Source: Candidatus Woesearchaeota archaeon
GTDB taxonomy: Archaea > Nanobdellota > Nanobdellia > Woesearchaeales > JACJVV01
Reading direction: 5' to 3'
Assembly (NCBI GenBank): GCA_020637495.1
Contig: JACJVV010000003.1
Coordinates: forward strand, 62,001-126,000
Length of the DNA stretch: 64,000 bases
Shown: in pieces, positions 42,807-51,012 of the stretch
Layout of the letters: every line of letters begins with the position of its first letter
Position numbering within the stretch: position 1 is the stretch's first letter
Notes under the pieces: model-generated
The model's database searches: none
What the model saw: only the letters and a program-made list of their open reading frames with translations
What the model was told of the DNA's origin: nothing
Position numbers and translations under genes: made by a program

Positions 42807-42883
42807 AAAAATTGGTTTTTCATTCTAAAATAGTAATAAATCTTTAATAACCCTAACCAGTATCTATCTCAATAGGGGAGTAT

Positions 42884-43681
42884 ATGGAGTTCAAGATAGA
42901 GCATAAGAGCAATCCTAACAAGGATAAGTATCAAAAGGATGATATTGACATAGCTTATGATTTCTCAAAAAAGATTGTAAAAGAGTTCGGTTCATTCATC
43001 AAGAGCGTCGTTCTTTTCGGAAGCACTGCAAGGCAGCTTGAGAAAAGCCATGATATAGATATACTTGTAGTTGTTGATGATGTCACCATAACCATTAGCC
43101 CTGAAGTTGTTGAAGCATATAGGGTAATCCTTGAGAAGATGATAAGGAATACAAGCAAGAAATTGCATGTCACAACACTCAAGATGAGCAACTTCTGGGA
43201 TTATATAAGGAAAGGTGATCCATTAGGAATAAACATATTACGCGATGGAGTTGCGTTATATGATATAAGCCTATTCGAACCTTTAAGAATACTTCTTGCT
43301 CAGGGAAGAGTTGCCCCAAGCAAAGAGACCATAAATATCTATATAAACAAATCTATGGGTAGCATGTTGAATTCAAAGAATCACATATTGCATGCAGTGC
43401 TAGACTTATATTGGGGTGTCATCGACATAAGCCATGCTGCTCTTATGACACATCATATAACTCCTGAGACACCTTCTCACGTAGCTGACAGACTTGACCT
43501 TGTCTTTGTCAAGAAAGGGAAATTAGAGGCGAGATATGTCAAGACAATGAAGAAATTCTACAGCTTGTCAAAATCAATAATCCATAATGAAATATCCTTG
43601 ATTACAGGAACAGAGTATGACCAGTATTATAAAGAAGCTCAAGGCTATATCGAAAGGCTAAAGAAATTGATCAAGAAATAA
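42884..43681 (+). CDS. Nucleotidyltransferase-domain protein with C-terminal helical (HEPN-like) domain
   Basis: A 265-aa protein. The N-terminal ~120 residues are a minimal nucleotidyltransferase: VVLFGSTARQLEKSHDIDILVVVDD carries the G-S-x9-D-x-D active site, with a third carboxylate likely later. The C-terminal ~130 residues are helical (LHAVLDLYWGVIDISHAALM, then KKFYSLSKSIIHNEIS), reminiscent of HEPN partners of MNT toxin-antitoxin pairs. The RNase motif R-x4-6-H is not clear. A fused MNT-HEPN chain would differ from the usual two-gene MntA-HepT system. Confidence 0.75.
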   Translation: MEFKIEHKSNPNKDKYQKDDIDIAYDFSKKIVKEFGSFIKSVVLFGSTARQLEKSHDIDILVVVDDVTITISPEVVEAYRVILEKMIRNTSKKLHVTTLKMSNFWDYIRKGDPLGINILRDGVALYDISLFEPLRILLAQGRVAPSKETINIYINKSMGSMLNSKNHILHAVLDLYWGVIDISHAALMTHHITPETPSHVADRLDLVFVKKGKLEARYVKTMKKFYSLSKSIIHNEISLITGTEYDQYYKEAQGYIERLKKLIKK

Positions 43682-43686
43682 GATTT

Positions 43687-44505
43687 CTATCCTCTTCTGG
43701 AATTAAGCTCATCTATGACTTGTTTGTAGAGCTCAGAGAACTGTTGATTGGTTTCTCTGAGATCATTTATCAGCACATCTTCAAAAGGCAGATTATCAAG
43801 ACCTGATAAGCCCATAGTACTCCTATTGTAGAATAGGCTTGAGCCTCGTGGACCAATATTGAAATGCTGTGTCAAGAAATCATAATCTGAATCAGGATGA
43901 ACCTCAAGAATACCCAAAGAATGCTCTAAACTCTTAATCCCATCCTGTATCGGAGAAAGAGATTGTTTAAGGAATCTTTCTGTCTCTTCCCTATAATCTG
44001 GATTTGATATCTCTGATTTATTTATCATCCTTCCAAAATAAAGCATCTCGGATGGTTTGTATCCTGTAATCACAAATGGATGCTTAGTTCCTTTATGATC
44101 ATCAAGGTCAATAACAATCTGATATCCTGAAGGCATAAATCCTTTTATCCTTCTTGTGTTTGATGGATTGCTGCTTATATTGATATCAGGCATGTAAAGA
44201 ACAGTATTTATATGATAGCCATTAGGATTTTTTATACTAGGATGCCATCCAGGTTCTGTATTAACCGGTTCTTCTGCACGATGATCATATGAGTGCCTTG
44301 TACCATAGTCAAATACATCTCTCCAAGAACCTGGACCATAATTTCTAGAACCATATGTAGGCAGTATAGATGACTTCTCTTGAGCAACAGGCTTTTTAGG
44401 TTTTGGACCTTTCTTATAATCAGAACTATTCTTGAAGGTTTTTTTTGCACCAAACTTCTTGTTATGCCTTTCCTGTTTCTTTTTACTTCTTCCTGATTTT
44501 GAGAT
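43687..44505 (-). CDS. Unknown protein with Lys/Arg-rich tail; apparent ATC start
   Basis: A frame of 272 codons from 44505 to 43687 without stops. It has no ATG, GTG or TTG until the Met at 44193. The first codon after the upstream stop is ATC (44503-44505), and AAGGTGA, a strong ribosome-binding site, lies 5 bases ahead of it, the spacing seen before ATG in other genes here. Read from ATC, the protein opens I/M-SKSGRSKKKQERHNKK, resembling the GRSRRERKK tail of the gene at 41469. The remaining sequence is not recognised. If translation starts at 44193 instead, the product is 168 aa. Confidence 0.55.
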   Translation of the reverse strand: MSKSGRSKKKQERHNKKFGAKKTFKNSSDYKKGPKPKKPVAQEKSSILPTYGSRNYGPGSWRDVFDYGTRHSYDHRAEEPVNTEPGWHPSIKNPNGYHINTVLYMPDINISSNPSNTRRIKGFMPSGYQIVIDLDDHKGTKHPFVITGYKPSEMLYFGRMINKSEISNPDYREETERFLKQSLSPIQDGIKSLEHSLGILEVHPDSDYDFLTQHFNIGPRGSSLFYNRSTMGLSGLDNLPFEDVLINDLRETNQQFSELYKQVIDELNSRRG

Positions 44506-44529
44506 TCAGATCACCTTAAGCAATATTCA

Positions 44530-44554
44530 AATAATAATAATAATAATAATAATA
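44530..44554. repeat. (AAT)n microsatellite
   Basis: Eight tandem AAT units in the short intergenic space between two convergent-sided genes on the minus strand. It is probably only simple-sequence DNA. Confidence 0.85.
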
Positions 44555-44568
44555 TAAAAAAGATATGA

Positions 44569-45969
44569 TCACTTCTTGATCAAGAAGTAAATTAGCAGTA
44601 GTATTCCCATCAGCACTACTATGAACAACACAATAAGAAGTGCAAGTGAGATGATGTCTGAATCATCTTCCTTGCTATTGCTGCTTCCTGTGAAGTCAAT
44701 GTTTCCTGCGATAGGCTGTGCTGTTGTCACGCCTGAACCTTGCGGTCCAATAACTTGCACATTTCCAGCTGAGCCAATCTGCTGATTGTTGTTCCCAGTA
44801 TTGCTATTTGTATTGCTATCTATGCATGAGTTAACAAGCAAGGCTATTGTCTGGCTATCTGTAACATCGCCATCCTCGTTCTTTGCTGATACAAGGAATC
44901 TGTAAGCTCCTGCATTCGCTGATTCAGGGACCGTTATAGTGAAACGTTTGGTTGTTGCATCGCCTTCATCAAGCTCTATGTTATCAACCTTGTTGTAGTA
45001 GTTCAATTCATTGTTCTCTACTACAATCTCTGCACCATCTTGGTCATTTTCGCCTACATTCTCTATGCTTACAGTCAATGTCACAGTCCTATCATCGCAT
45101 AGATTGATTGAGTCTGGATTAAGGTCAAGCCTCTCTAATGAGACATCATCCTTCTCCTTCTCTATTGTAAATTCAATCTTGTACTGTTCACCATGCAAAG
45201 CGCCGTAATCATCCTCACCAGTGACTATCAGAAGTATATCATAACTACCTTCATCAGCATTGTCATCAATATCATAAGATATAGTCTCAGTAGCAGTGTC
45301 ATCTTCCTCTATTGTGCCCATGCTCTCAGATTCGTCAATATCAAGCTCATCTGAACCAGTCTCCCTCATCTCGACTTCAACATCATCTATCTCGATGTTT
45401 GTCCTTGAAGGATATGTGTTCTCTACCTTGAACTCTACAGTTCCTGAATCTCCAGGCTTTAGCTCATCAATCTCTTCACCGTTTGAGATCTTCTCTTCAT
45501 TATCTTCATTAACAAGTATGATCTTATTGAACTCAAGCTTGCTTTCACGCTGCATATACACTTCTACTGTAGCTGTTGCACTTCCAGCAGCAAAGATCAC
45601 ATCAGCGACTTTGAATGCTGTAGGCAATCCGTTTGCGTCTACTGCGCTCAGCCTTTCAGGGATCCTACCTTTCAATGATATAACTCCATTGGACTGGGAA
45701 TCGATTGAAAGATTAAGATTATTCTCTCCTACATTATCTGCATCATTATAATATGATGAAGATGGAGAAATACTTTGTATAGATATAGTATCATTTGTGT
45801 CAAAAGCCAATGATCTCGTAGCATACACGCCATAATGATCATCATCATAGTCGCTTGCTGCCTGTGAGTCGCTACCAATAACAACAGTAGCATCTGTGCT
45901 CAAAGCTGAAGCAAATGATATGGATAGTATTGCAATCAATGCAATGCATAGCATGAATAATTTTTTCAT
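44569..45969 (-). CDS. Type I surface protein, paralogue of the 47-kb protein (S-layer-associated)
   Basis: A 466-aa membrane-anchored surface protein. A signal peptide (1-22) is followed by a beta-rich acidic domain, the conserved stretch LSLKGRIPERLSAVD near residue 100, then EVYMQRESKLEFNKI, a CARDB-like domain ending GEDDYGALHGEQYKIE, and a second Ig-like domain with a Cys pair. A Ser/Asn/Gly linker and one C-terminal helix with LIKK end the chain. The gene at 47123-48553 encodes the same order of motifs (GRIPESLDSVD, GEDDFGAMHGE). Leader GGGGG ends about 9 bp before the ATG. It is divergent from taw3. Confidence 0.85.
   Translation of the reverse strand: MKKLFMLCIALIAILSISFASALSTDATVVIGSDSQAASDYDDDHYGVYATRSLAFDTNDTISIQSISPSSSYYNDADNVGENNLNLSIDSQSNGVISLKGRIPERLSAVDANGLPTAFKVADVIFAAGSATATVEVYMQRESKLEFNKIILVNEDNEEKISNGEEIDELKPGDSGTVEFKVENTYPSRTNIEIDDVEVEMRETGSDELDIDESESMGTIEEDDTATETISYDIDDNADEGSYDILLIVTGEDDYGALHGEQYKIEFTIEKEKDDVSLERLDLNPDSINLCDDRTVTLTVSIENVGENDQDGAEIVVENNELNYYNKVDNIELDEGDATTKRFTITVPESANAGAYRFLVSAKNEDGDVTDSQTIALLVNSCIDSNTNSNTGNNNQQIGSAGNVQVIGPQGSGVTTAQPIAGNIDFTGSSNSKEDDSDIISLALLIVLFIVVLMGILLLIYFLIKK
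44571..44588 (-). terminator. Terminator-like palindrome at a stop codon
   Basis: ACTTCTTGATCAAGAAGT is an 18-bp perfect palindrome at the end of the surface-protein gene. Read leftward, it is followed by the stop codon and then a T-rich tract (ATCTTTTTTATATT). In archaea, T-runs alone terminate transcription; the hairpin may add stability. Confidence 0.55.
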
Positions 45970-46125
45970 CTTTCAAACCCCCAATTTATAATGGAATATA
46001 TAGTATAATATAGGTAGGATTGTTTTACTCTTTTTAAATCTTTTGGTTTGTTACCATTGCTTAGTGAGTAATTCTTCCAAATTATATAAGTAATCAATAT
46101 AAAGAATAGCAGAAAACATAGCATA

Positions 46126-46716
46126 ATGAATAGATTTGAGGAGATTGAGAAATTCAAGGCTGAGAAGGATAAGATCCTATCAAAAGAGGATATGTCCAGG
46201 AAAGGTGCAATAGATAAGGAGATCAGAGAGCTTGTTGATGAGATAAACTCGAAGGATATTTTCTGTACAACAAGCAGTTGTGCTGGCAGGATAACATTGC
46301 TTGAACGTAGATCAAACAAGAAGATAGATTCTAAGTGGATTTTCTCAAGCCATCAACCTGTAAAGGCAAAGGATATATGGAGCAATCTAAAAGAATGTGA
46401 TACTGAGAGCGATGTTTGGCTGATGCAAGAATCCTGTATCCTACACGTATTTGCAAGGACATTTGAAGCTGCAGATAAATTCCTAAAGGCCTGCCATAAG
46501 GTTGGGTTCAAGAGAAGCGGAATAACGTCACTATCAGGAAAGATCATGATAGAGATGATGGGAAATGAGAAAGTCGAAGCTCTGATGATAAAAAAAGGCA
46601 AGATTCTTATAGACGAAGCATATGTAAATATAATTATTGAGGAAAGCAATAGCAGGATGCTGAAGAATAGGGAGAAGATGGATAAATTCCTCGATGAGAT
46701 AAGAATCATAGGATAA
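46126..46716 (+). CDS. taw3: tRNA wybutosine-synthesising protein Taw3/TYW3
   Basis: A 196-aa SAM-dependent methyltransferase of the TYW3 family that N4-methylates the wyosine precursor at position 37 of tRNA-Phe. Conserved parts are IDKEIRELVDEINSKDIFCT, then TSSCAGRITLLE, WLMQESCILHVFARTFEAAD, and GFKRSGITSLSGKIMIEMMG. The other wybutosine genes (taw1, taw2) are not in the window. The ATG lies 157 bp from the divergent surface-protein gene, with only 8 bp between its stop and the next small gene. Confidence 0.93.
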   Translation: MNRFEEIEKFKAEKDKILSKEDMSRKGAIDKEIRELVDEINSKDIFCTTSSCAGRITLLERRSNKKIDSKWIFSSHQPVKAKDIWSNLKECDTESDVWLMQESCILHVFARTFEAADKFLKACHKVGFKRSGITSLSGKIMIEMMGNEKVEALMIKKGKILIDEAYVNIIIEESNSRMLKNREKMDKFLDEIRIIG

Positions 46717-46723
46717 ACTCAGA

Positions 46724-46909
46724 ATGGTAAACAATAAACAGAAGGATGTGATGCTTAAGACAGTAACCATATTCCTAATTATATATCTTGTAATCACGCT
46801 GACATTATACATGATAGGAAGAGTATCACCATGGGTATTCTGGGGATCATTGATATTCGTCGCTGTATATTCTACATACATAATGCCTATTGTCAAAAAG
46901 AAATTATAA
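46724..46909 (+). CDS. Small two-helix membrane protein
   Basis: A 61-aa protein with two hydrophobic helices (TVTIFLIIYLVITLTLYMIG and PWVFWGSLIFVAVYSTYIM) and a basic C-terminus (VKKKL), so both ends probably lie in the cytosol. It starts 8 bp after taw3 and is probably co-transcribed. The function is unknown. Confidence 0.65.
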   Translation: MVNNKQKDVMLKTVTIFLIIYLVITLTLYMIGRVSPWVFWGSLIFVAVYSTYIMPIVKKKL

Positions 46910-46982
46910 TTTTTATTTTTTCATAAATAATTCTCACTCAGAAAAATATAATCTTTTCCTGTAATAATAATTACCTTTTAAC

Positions 46983-47037
46983 AAAAAAACTCTCCAAGAC
47001 GCGATTGCGAGGTATATTGCCATCGCGCGTTAATTAT
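46983..47037 (+). repeat. Dispersed GC-rich hairpin element, copy 2
   Basis: Begins with A7 then CTCTCCAAGACGCGATTG and ends ATCGCGCGTTAATTAT. The outer stem is CGCGAT/ATCGCG around GGT/GCC with loop ATATT. The same intergenic element occurs at 17549-17605 and inverted at 61647-61699. It lies between a rightward and a leftward gene. Confidence 0.8.
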
Positions 47038-47101
47038 CCTTCTTCCTAAATGCTAATAAATTTATTTTTCTCATAAATGAAACCTAGAACAAAGCTAAAA
47101 G

Positions 47102-47132
47102 AAAATAAAAAAATTCCAAGGCTTATGCCTTG
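47102..47132 (-). terminator. Hairpin terminator with stop codon in its loop
   Basis: CAAGGC TTAT GCCTTG (47117-47132) forms a 6-bp stem. The TAA stop of the surface-protein gene is in the 4-base loop. Read leftward, GAATTTTTTTATTTTC follows, a T tract of the archaeal terminator kind. Confidence 0.6.
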
Positions 47133-48553
47133 AAAAGATAGATCAATAGACCAACAATTCCGCCTATCAAAAGCAAGATTAGCACAACAAGCAGTATTAC
47201 ATACAATGCTGTATTGTCTGATTCTTCCTCTTCTTCAGCTGCAGCACCAGTATCATCTGTAGGTGTAACGACAACCTGTCCGCCATTCTGTCCAGCAAAT
47301 GGATTGTTGACATTCACGTTGTTGTTTCCGTTATCAGTATTGGTTGGTGTTGTAGTTGTAGGTGTTGTTGTAGTTGGTGTTGTTGTTGCTGGTTCGTCAG
47401 GACTGCAGTCAGGGACTGTAATCTTGACAATCTGCTGAGCCTCAAGTGATCTTCCCAGGCTGTATGCCTTTGCAATCACATCGTATGTTCCAGCTTTCTG
47501 GTCCTCAGGAATTGAGAAGACGAACAATTTCCTTGTACTGTCTGTCTCATCAAGTTCGATGCTCTCGACTGACTCGCTTACACCTAATGAAGGTGATACA
47601 ACTTCAATCTTGACTCTCTTGTCATCCTTCTTACCTATGTTCTTTACTCTTACAGTTGCTGTAACATCCTTATTTGAACAGCTTACCTGTGAAGGTGAAA
47701 GAACAAACTCATTGATCTCTAGATCATAGTCTTCTTTCTCGACTTTCAATTCAACTTCCCAGACTTCACCATGCATTGCTCCGAAGTCATCTTCACCAAG
47801 TGCCTTGATTGTACACTTGTAGTTCTCGTCCTCAACATCGTCTTCATCAAAATCAAGGTCGAATGAGATTGTCTCCTTCTCGTCTGCACTTACTTCCTGG
47901 TCATCTGAATCATCATCAATGTCTATGTCATCAGGTGAACATTCAATAGATACCTCTGTATCTATGTCTAGGTCATCATCGTCATCGAAAAGATTCTCGA
48001 ATATTACATCAAGAGTCATCTGAATACCCGGCTTAAGATCCTCTATGTCATCTCCATCGTCTAATGAAGTGAAATCATTATCCCATGTAGCTTCGATCTT
48101 GTCTAATTCAAGCATCCTTTTCCTCTGCATGTAAACTATCTCTGTGCTTGTGCTACTTCCGTTCTGGTATTGACAGGTCAATCTAGCAACTTCATTTGCA
48201 GATTCCTTAAGATCTGAATCACTAGTATCTACAGAATCCAAGCTTTCTGGGATCCTTCCTGTAATATCAACAACGCCATTTGTGATCTTGTATGTCAAGT
48301 TGACATATTTTCCAGAACTCAATGTGCTTACATCATTGCTGTACTTTGCAGTGTCTGAAATCACAAAATCTGAACATGAACTTACGTTTGACCAACCTAA
48401 TGTTGCTGAACGATAAACATCATGCTCAGAATCCTTATCATCATCTATATTTGATGCTTCTGTCCTATCATCCCCTAAAGTTACTGCACTTACAGCTGCA
48501 AGTGTCATCAGTAGGACAAATAAGAAGCTCAATACATACTTAATTGCTTTCAT
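47123..48553 (-). CDS. Type I surface protein, paralogue of the 45-kb protein
   Basis: A 476-aa membrane-anchored surface protein. A signal peptide (1-23) is followed by an acidic beta domain with GRIPESLDSVD, IVYMQRKRMLELDKI, an Asp-rich stretch (FDDDDDLDID) and GEDDFGAMHGEVWEVE, then a Cys-paired Ig-like domain. A Thr-Pro linker (PATTTPTTTTPTTTTPTNTD) and a C-terminal helix end it. The motif order is as in the 44569-45969 gene. GGGGG ends 8 bp upstream of the ATG, and a leader of about 120 nt is inferred from the TATA box. The Thr-rich stalk suggests O-glycosylation. Abundant expression is likely, but unproven. Confidence 0.85.
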   Translation of the reverse strand: MKAIKYVLSFLFVLLMTLAAVSAVTLGDDRTEASNIDDDKDSEHDVYRSATLGWSNVSSCSDFVISDTAKYSNDVSTLSSGKYVNLTYKITNGVVDITGRIPESLDSVDTSDSDLKESANEVARLTCQYQNGSSTSTEIVYMQRKRMLELDKIEATWDNDFTSLDDGDDIEDLKPGIQMTLDVIFENLFDDDDDLDIDTEVSIECSPDDIDIDDDSDDQEVSADEKETISFDLDFDEDDVEDENYKCTIKALGEDDFGAMHGEVWEVELKVEKEDYDLEINEFVLSPSQVSCSNKDVTATVRVKNIGKKDDKRVKIEVVSPSLGVSESVESIELDETDSTRKLFVFSIPEDQKAGTYDVIAKAYSLGRSLEAQQIVKITVPDCSPDEPATTTPTTTTPTTTTPTNTDNGNNNVNVNNPFAGQNGGQVVVTPTDDTGAAAEEEEESDNTALYVILLVVLILLLIGGIVGLLIYLFKA

Positions 48554-48587
48554 TTTTTTACCCCCAATTCTAATCGATTAAATTTCA

Positions 48588-48706
48588 GAATGCCACAATT
48601 CTATATCCGGATGAATCGTCGCATTCCAATAGCAATGACAGACCAATAGTTTTGTCATTAACTATCTAGGATTGTTATCACAGTTGAGTAATAAACTATA
48701 TATAAA
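48588..48706 (-). promoter_or_regulatory. Promoter and structured leader of the 47-kb surface protein
   Basis: The TATA box (read TTTATATA, 48699-48706) predicts transcription from about 48676 and a leader near 120 nt. That is long for this genome. The leader holds an inverted pair GAATGC/GCATTC (48588-48593 and 48621-48626) enclosing the palindrome ATCCGGAT. Similar transcripts of abundant surface proteins elsewhere have stabilising leaders; the role here is inference. Confidence 0.45.
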
Positions 48707-48818
48707 GTTTTGTATAATATAGTATATAATATATAATTGCAGAAAATATAGGAATGTTTATATAGAAATTCCACTGAAATCTTATTGAAAATCATAATTA
48801 TTAATTTGAGGTGATTAT

Positions 48819-49196
48819 ATGCTTGATGAACCAAAATACTGGATCAGTCTTATAACAGGTCTTATCGCAACGTTCCTAAGCGGGATACCTTTGCTGAATT
48901 CATGGAAACTTATCAAATGGAATCTTCCATTTGCCCTTGAAAGTAGTGTCTTGTTATGGGTAATCGCAGTTGTTGGAGCTTATCTTCTGATTGACAGCTT
49001 CTTAAGCGAAGACGATATGATAATGTGGATCTCAGCAGGAATTGCTGCTATAATACTGATACTTGCAATAATACAGATATTATTCACACTAGAAATCCTA
49101 AGCTTTGGAATACCTTTCCTGGGAATAACTGCTCTAAGGGTCCTATTCCTAGTAGAAGGATTAGGATTGATCATAGCTGGATTTGGTAGCAAATAA
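48819..49196 (+). CDS. Small four-helix membrane protein
   Basis: A 125-aa membrane protein with four hydrophobic segments (for example WISLITGLIATFLSGIPLL and MWISAGIAAIILILAIIQI). GAGGTGA ends five bases before the ATG. It is divergent from the surface-protein gene and does not resemble a family that I know. Being lone and small, it could be a regulator or envelope protein. Confidence 0.7.
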   Translation: MLDEPKYWISLITGLIATFLSGIPLLNSWKLIKWNLPFALESSVLLWVIAVVGAYLLIDSFLSEDDMIMWISAGIAAIILILAIIQILFTLEILSFGIPFLGITALRVLFLVEGLGLIIAGFGSK

Positions 49197-49283
49197 TTGT
49201 TCTTTTTTTATTTACTTATTCTATATTTTTCATCCTATTTACAGTACAACGTATCAAGAAAGCTAATTAGCTAAATCAAGAAA

Positions 49284-49529
49284 TTACTTTTTGGCAACAG
49301 CTGCAGCAAGAGCCCTTGTTTTCTGACCAGGCATTGGCCTCTTGATCGTAAGAGGAATTACTCCTGCTTCGAATTCTTTTGTAGCTATCTTTATAGGATT
49401 GTATCCAATTGCCTCAAGTTCTTCAGGCTTCATCTCAAGCATCAATGGTGCGCCCATACTGATCTGAAGTGCTCTAGAACCGATCATTCGTGCTTTTTCG
49501 TATTTTGTATATTCAATTTCGTCTGCCAT
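49284..49529 (-). CDS. rpoK: RNA polymerase subunit K (Rpb6 homologue)
   Basis: An 81-aa RNA polymerase subunit. EYTKYEKARMIGSRALQISM is the conserved N-terminal helix and the GYNPIKIATKEFEAGVIPLT motif with IKRPMPGQ is typical of RpoK. The length is that of archaeal RpoK, rather than the longer eukaryotic Rpb6. A TATA box at 49552-49559 is centred 26 bp from the ATG, so the mRNA is leaderless. The usual archaeal ribosomal neighbours (rpl18e operon) are absent. Confidence 0.95.
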   Translation of the reverse strand: MADEIEYTKYEKARMIGSRALQISMGAPLMLEMKPEELEAIGYNPIKIATKEFEAGVIPLTIKRPMPGQKTRALAAAVAKK

Positions 49530-49551
49530 AGTGCTGAGGGGTTCTGATTTG

Positions 49552-49559
49552 TTTATAAA
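49552..49559 (-). promoter_or_regulatory. TATA box for rpoK
   Basis: TTTATAAA centred about 26 bp from the rpoK start codon, fitting a leaderless transcript. Confidence 0.7.
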
Positions 49560-49645
49560 TATTTTTGTTAGGCTAGATAAGATTTAGCAGAATAATGCAG
49601 AAAAGATCAACAATAAGTATAAAAAATAAAAAAATAAAGAGATGA

Positions 49646-49867
49646 CTAGATCACATCCTCTCCGAAATCAACATCATACTCTTCTGAATCCATGTCCTCA
49701 ATATCAGCAGGGACATCAGCAGGCTCTGAAGGTTCTCCTGGTTCAGTAACCTTTTCCATCTGATTGCCATCTCCTATTGAATCTGTTGAATCATCCTTCT
49801 TATCCACTTGTGTACAGCCAAAAAGCAGCATTGCAACAACAAGCAACATGAAAATCAATCTTTTCAT
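49646..49867 (-). CDS. Small acidic lipoprotein
   Basis: A 73-aa exported protein. The signal peptide MKRLIFMLLVVAMLLFGCTQ contains a lipobox (LLFGC), so Cys18 is the likely lipidated residue. The mature part is acidic and Pro/Glu-rich (EPGEPSEPADVPADIEDMD). Its ATG overlaps the stop of the secreted coiled-coil gene by 4 bp, so both probably act together at the cell surface. Confidence 0.7.
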   Translation of the reverse strand: MKRLIFMLLVVAMLLFGCTQVDKKDDSTDSIGDGNQMEKVTEPGEPSEPADVPADIEDMDSEEYDVDFGEDVI

Positions 49868-50853
49868 TCTTCGTCACCTCTTTCATCTCCTGAGTCATCA
49901 TCACTATCATCCTCTGAATCATCATCGTTGCTATCTTCATCTGAATCCTCAGCAGAAGCTCTCTTGTTATTCCTTATCTCTCCTTGTTCTACATTCCTTT
50001 CAGCATTCCTTTCAGCATTCCTTTCAGCATTCCTTTCAGCTCTTGCATCAAGCAAAGGCCTTTCATCTCTATCTTCCAGTATAGGTCTTTCTCCTGCTTC
50101 GCGTACATTTGCAAGCTCCTCCTTCCTCTGTTCACGGAAAGCCTTAGATGCATCAACTATCTCCTTTCGGACATCACGTATATCACCCTTGAGCTGTTCA
50201 ATCATCCCAAGCACTTCTTTAGCATCTTCGCATCGCTGCAAAGGCACTTGACCGCATGAAGCATATGCATCCCCTAAAGCAGATTCAATCTCAGAGAGAT
50301 CATCTTTCAGATCCTGGATTGCTGATGTTAGGTTCTCATCTGTGATGTTCTTATTATTGATGAAATCTTCAAGATGACATAGGGATTGCTCATACAATTT
50401 TATCCTATGGGATTTCTGACTCAGTATTGCAGCGTCCCTTAGCTCATCGAAATAATCCTTATTCTCCTGCATGCTAACATTGAGATCATCCTTTATTTCT
50501 GTCGAGTTTGTTATAAGATCTGCTGCAGCTTGCCTGAATTCTACAATGATGTCTGAACCCTGTTTTACTATGTCGTTAAACATGTCTTTATCACCATTAT
50601 CAGCAGCTTCTTTAGCATATTCATACAAGGATGTGAATGAATCCAGTATTGATGCAAGCTCATCAGTACCATCACCGATGCTCTCAATTACTGACTCCAT
50701 CCTTAATTTGGTCATTTCTGCTTTCCAAAAATAGAAATTATATCTTATCTCAAGCTGTTCCTTCATGATATCTTCAGGCGTATCGCACACTTCAGCAAAT
50801 GCACCAATAGAAAATATCAGGATAAACAAAAACAATAAACTTTGCAATCTCAT
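49864..50853 (-). CDS. Secreted helical/coiled-coil protein with RNAE repeats
   Basis: A 329-aa exported protein. Signal peptide 1-20 (LLFLFILIFSIGAFAEV) is followed by long amphipathic helices (~25-250) with predicted coiled coil. A repeat A-E-R-N (AERNAERNAERNAERN, ~285-300) follows, and the end is a highly acidic tail (DSDEDSNDDDSEDDSDDD). There are two cysteine pairs (CDTPEDI; ASCGQ/RCEDA). It overlaps the lipoprotein gene by 4 bp. Functions could be structural or ion-binding; no family is recognised. Confidence 0.7.
   Translation of the reverse strand: MRLQSLLFLFILIFSIGAFAEVCDTPEDIMKEQLEIRYNFYFWKAEMTKLRMESVIESIGDGTDELASILDSFTSLYEYAKEAADNGDKDMFNDIVKQGSDIIVEFRQAAADLITNSTEIKDDLNVSMQENKDYFDELRDAAILSQKSHRIKLYEQSLCHLEDFINNKNITDENLTSAIQDLKDDLSEIESALGDAYASCGQVPLQRCEDAKEVLGMIEQLKGDIRDVRKEIVDASKAFREQRKEELANVREAGERPILEDRDERPLLDARAERNAERNAERNAERNVEQGEIRNNKRASAEDSDEDSNDDDSEDDSDDDSGDERGDEE
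49993..50040 (-). repeat. 12-bp tandem repeat within the coiled-coil gene
   Basis: The unit ATTCCTTTCAGC occurs four times in tandem, encoding RNAE on the minus strand. Perfect copies imply recent slippage expansion. Confidence 0.85.
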
Positions 50854-51012
50854 GATATCACCTTTTATTTAATATTTAATAATTATATAAGATATTCAAG
50901 ATATAAGATATAAAAAAGTTTTCATTCTGATAATGGCCATAGGATAGATGATATATGTTTAACAAGATATAATAAGAGAATTGAAAACAAATAAATAAAT
51001 AAAAAGAAGAAA

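Noticed and set aside
44530..44554. (AAT)n run considered as a phase-variation tract
   Set aside because: It is intergenic, in units of three, and not placed between promoter and start in a way that would switch a gene.
49984..50259. Plus-strand frame of Phe/Ser/Ile repeats
   Set aside because: It is the complement of the AERN repeat in the secreted coiled-coil gene.
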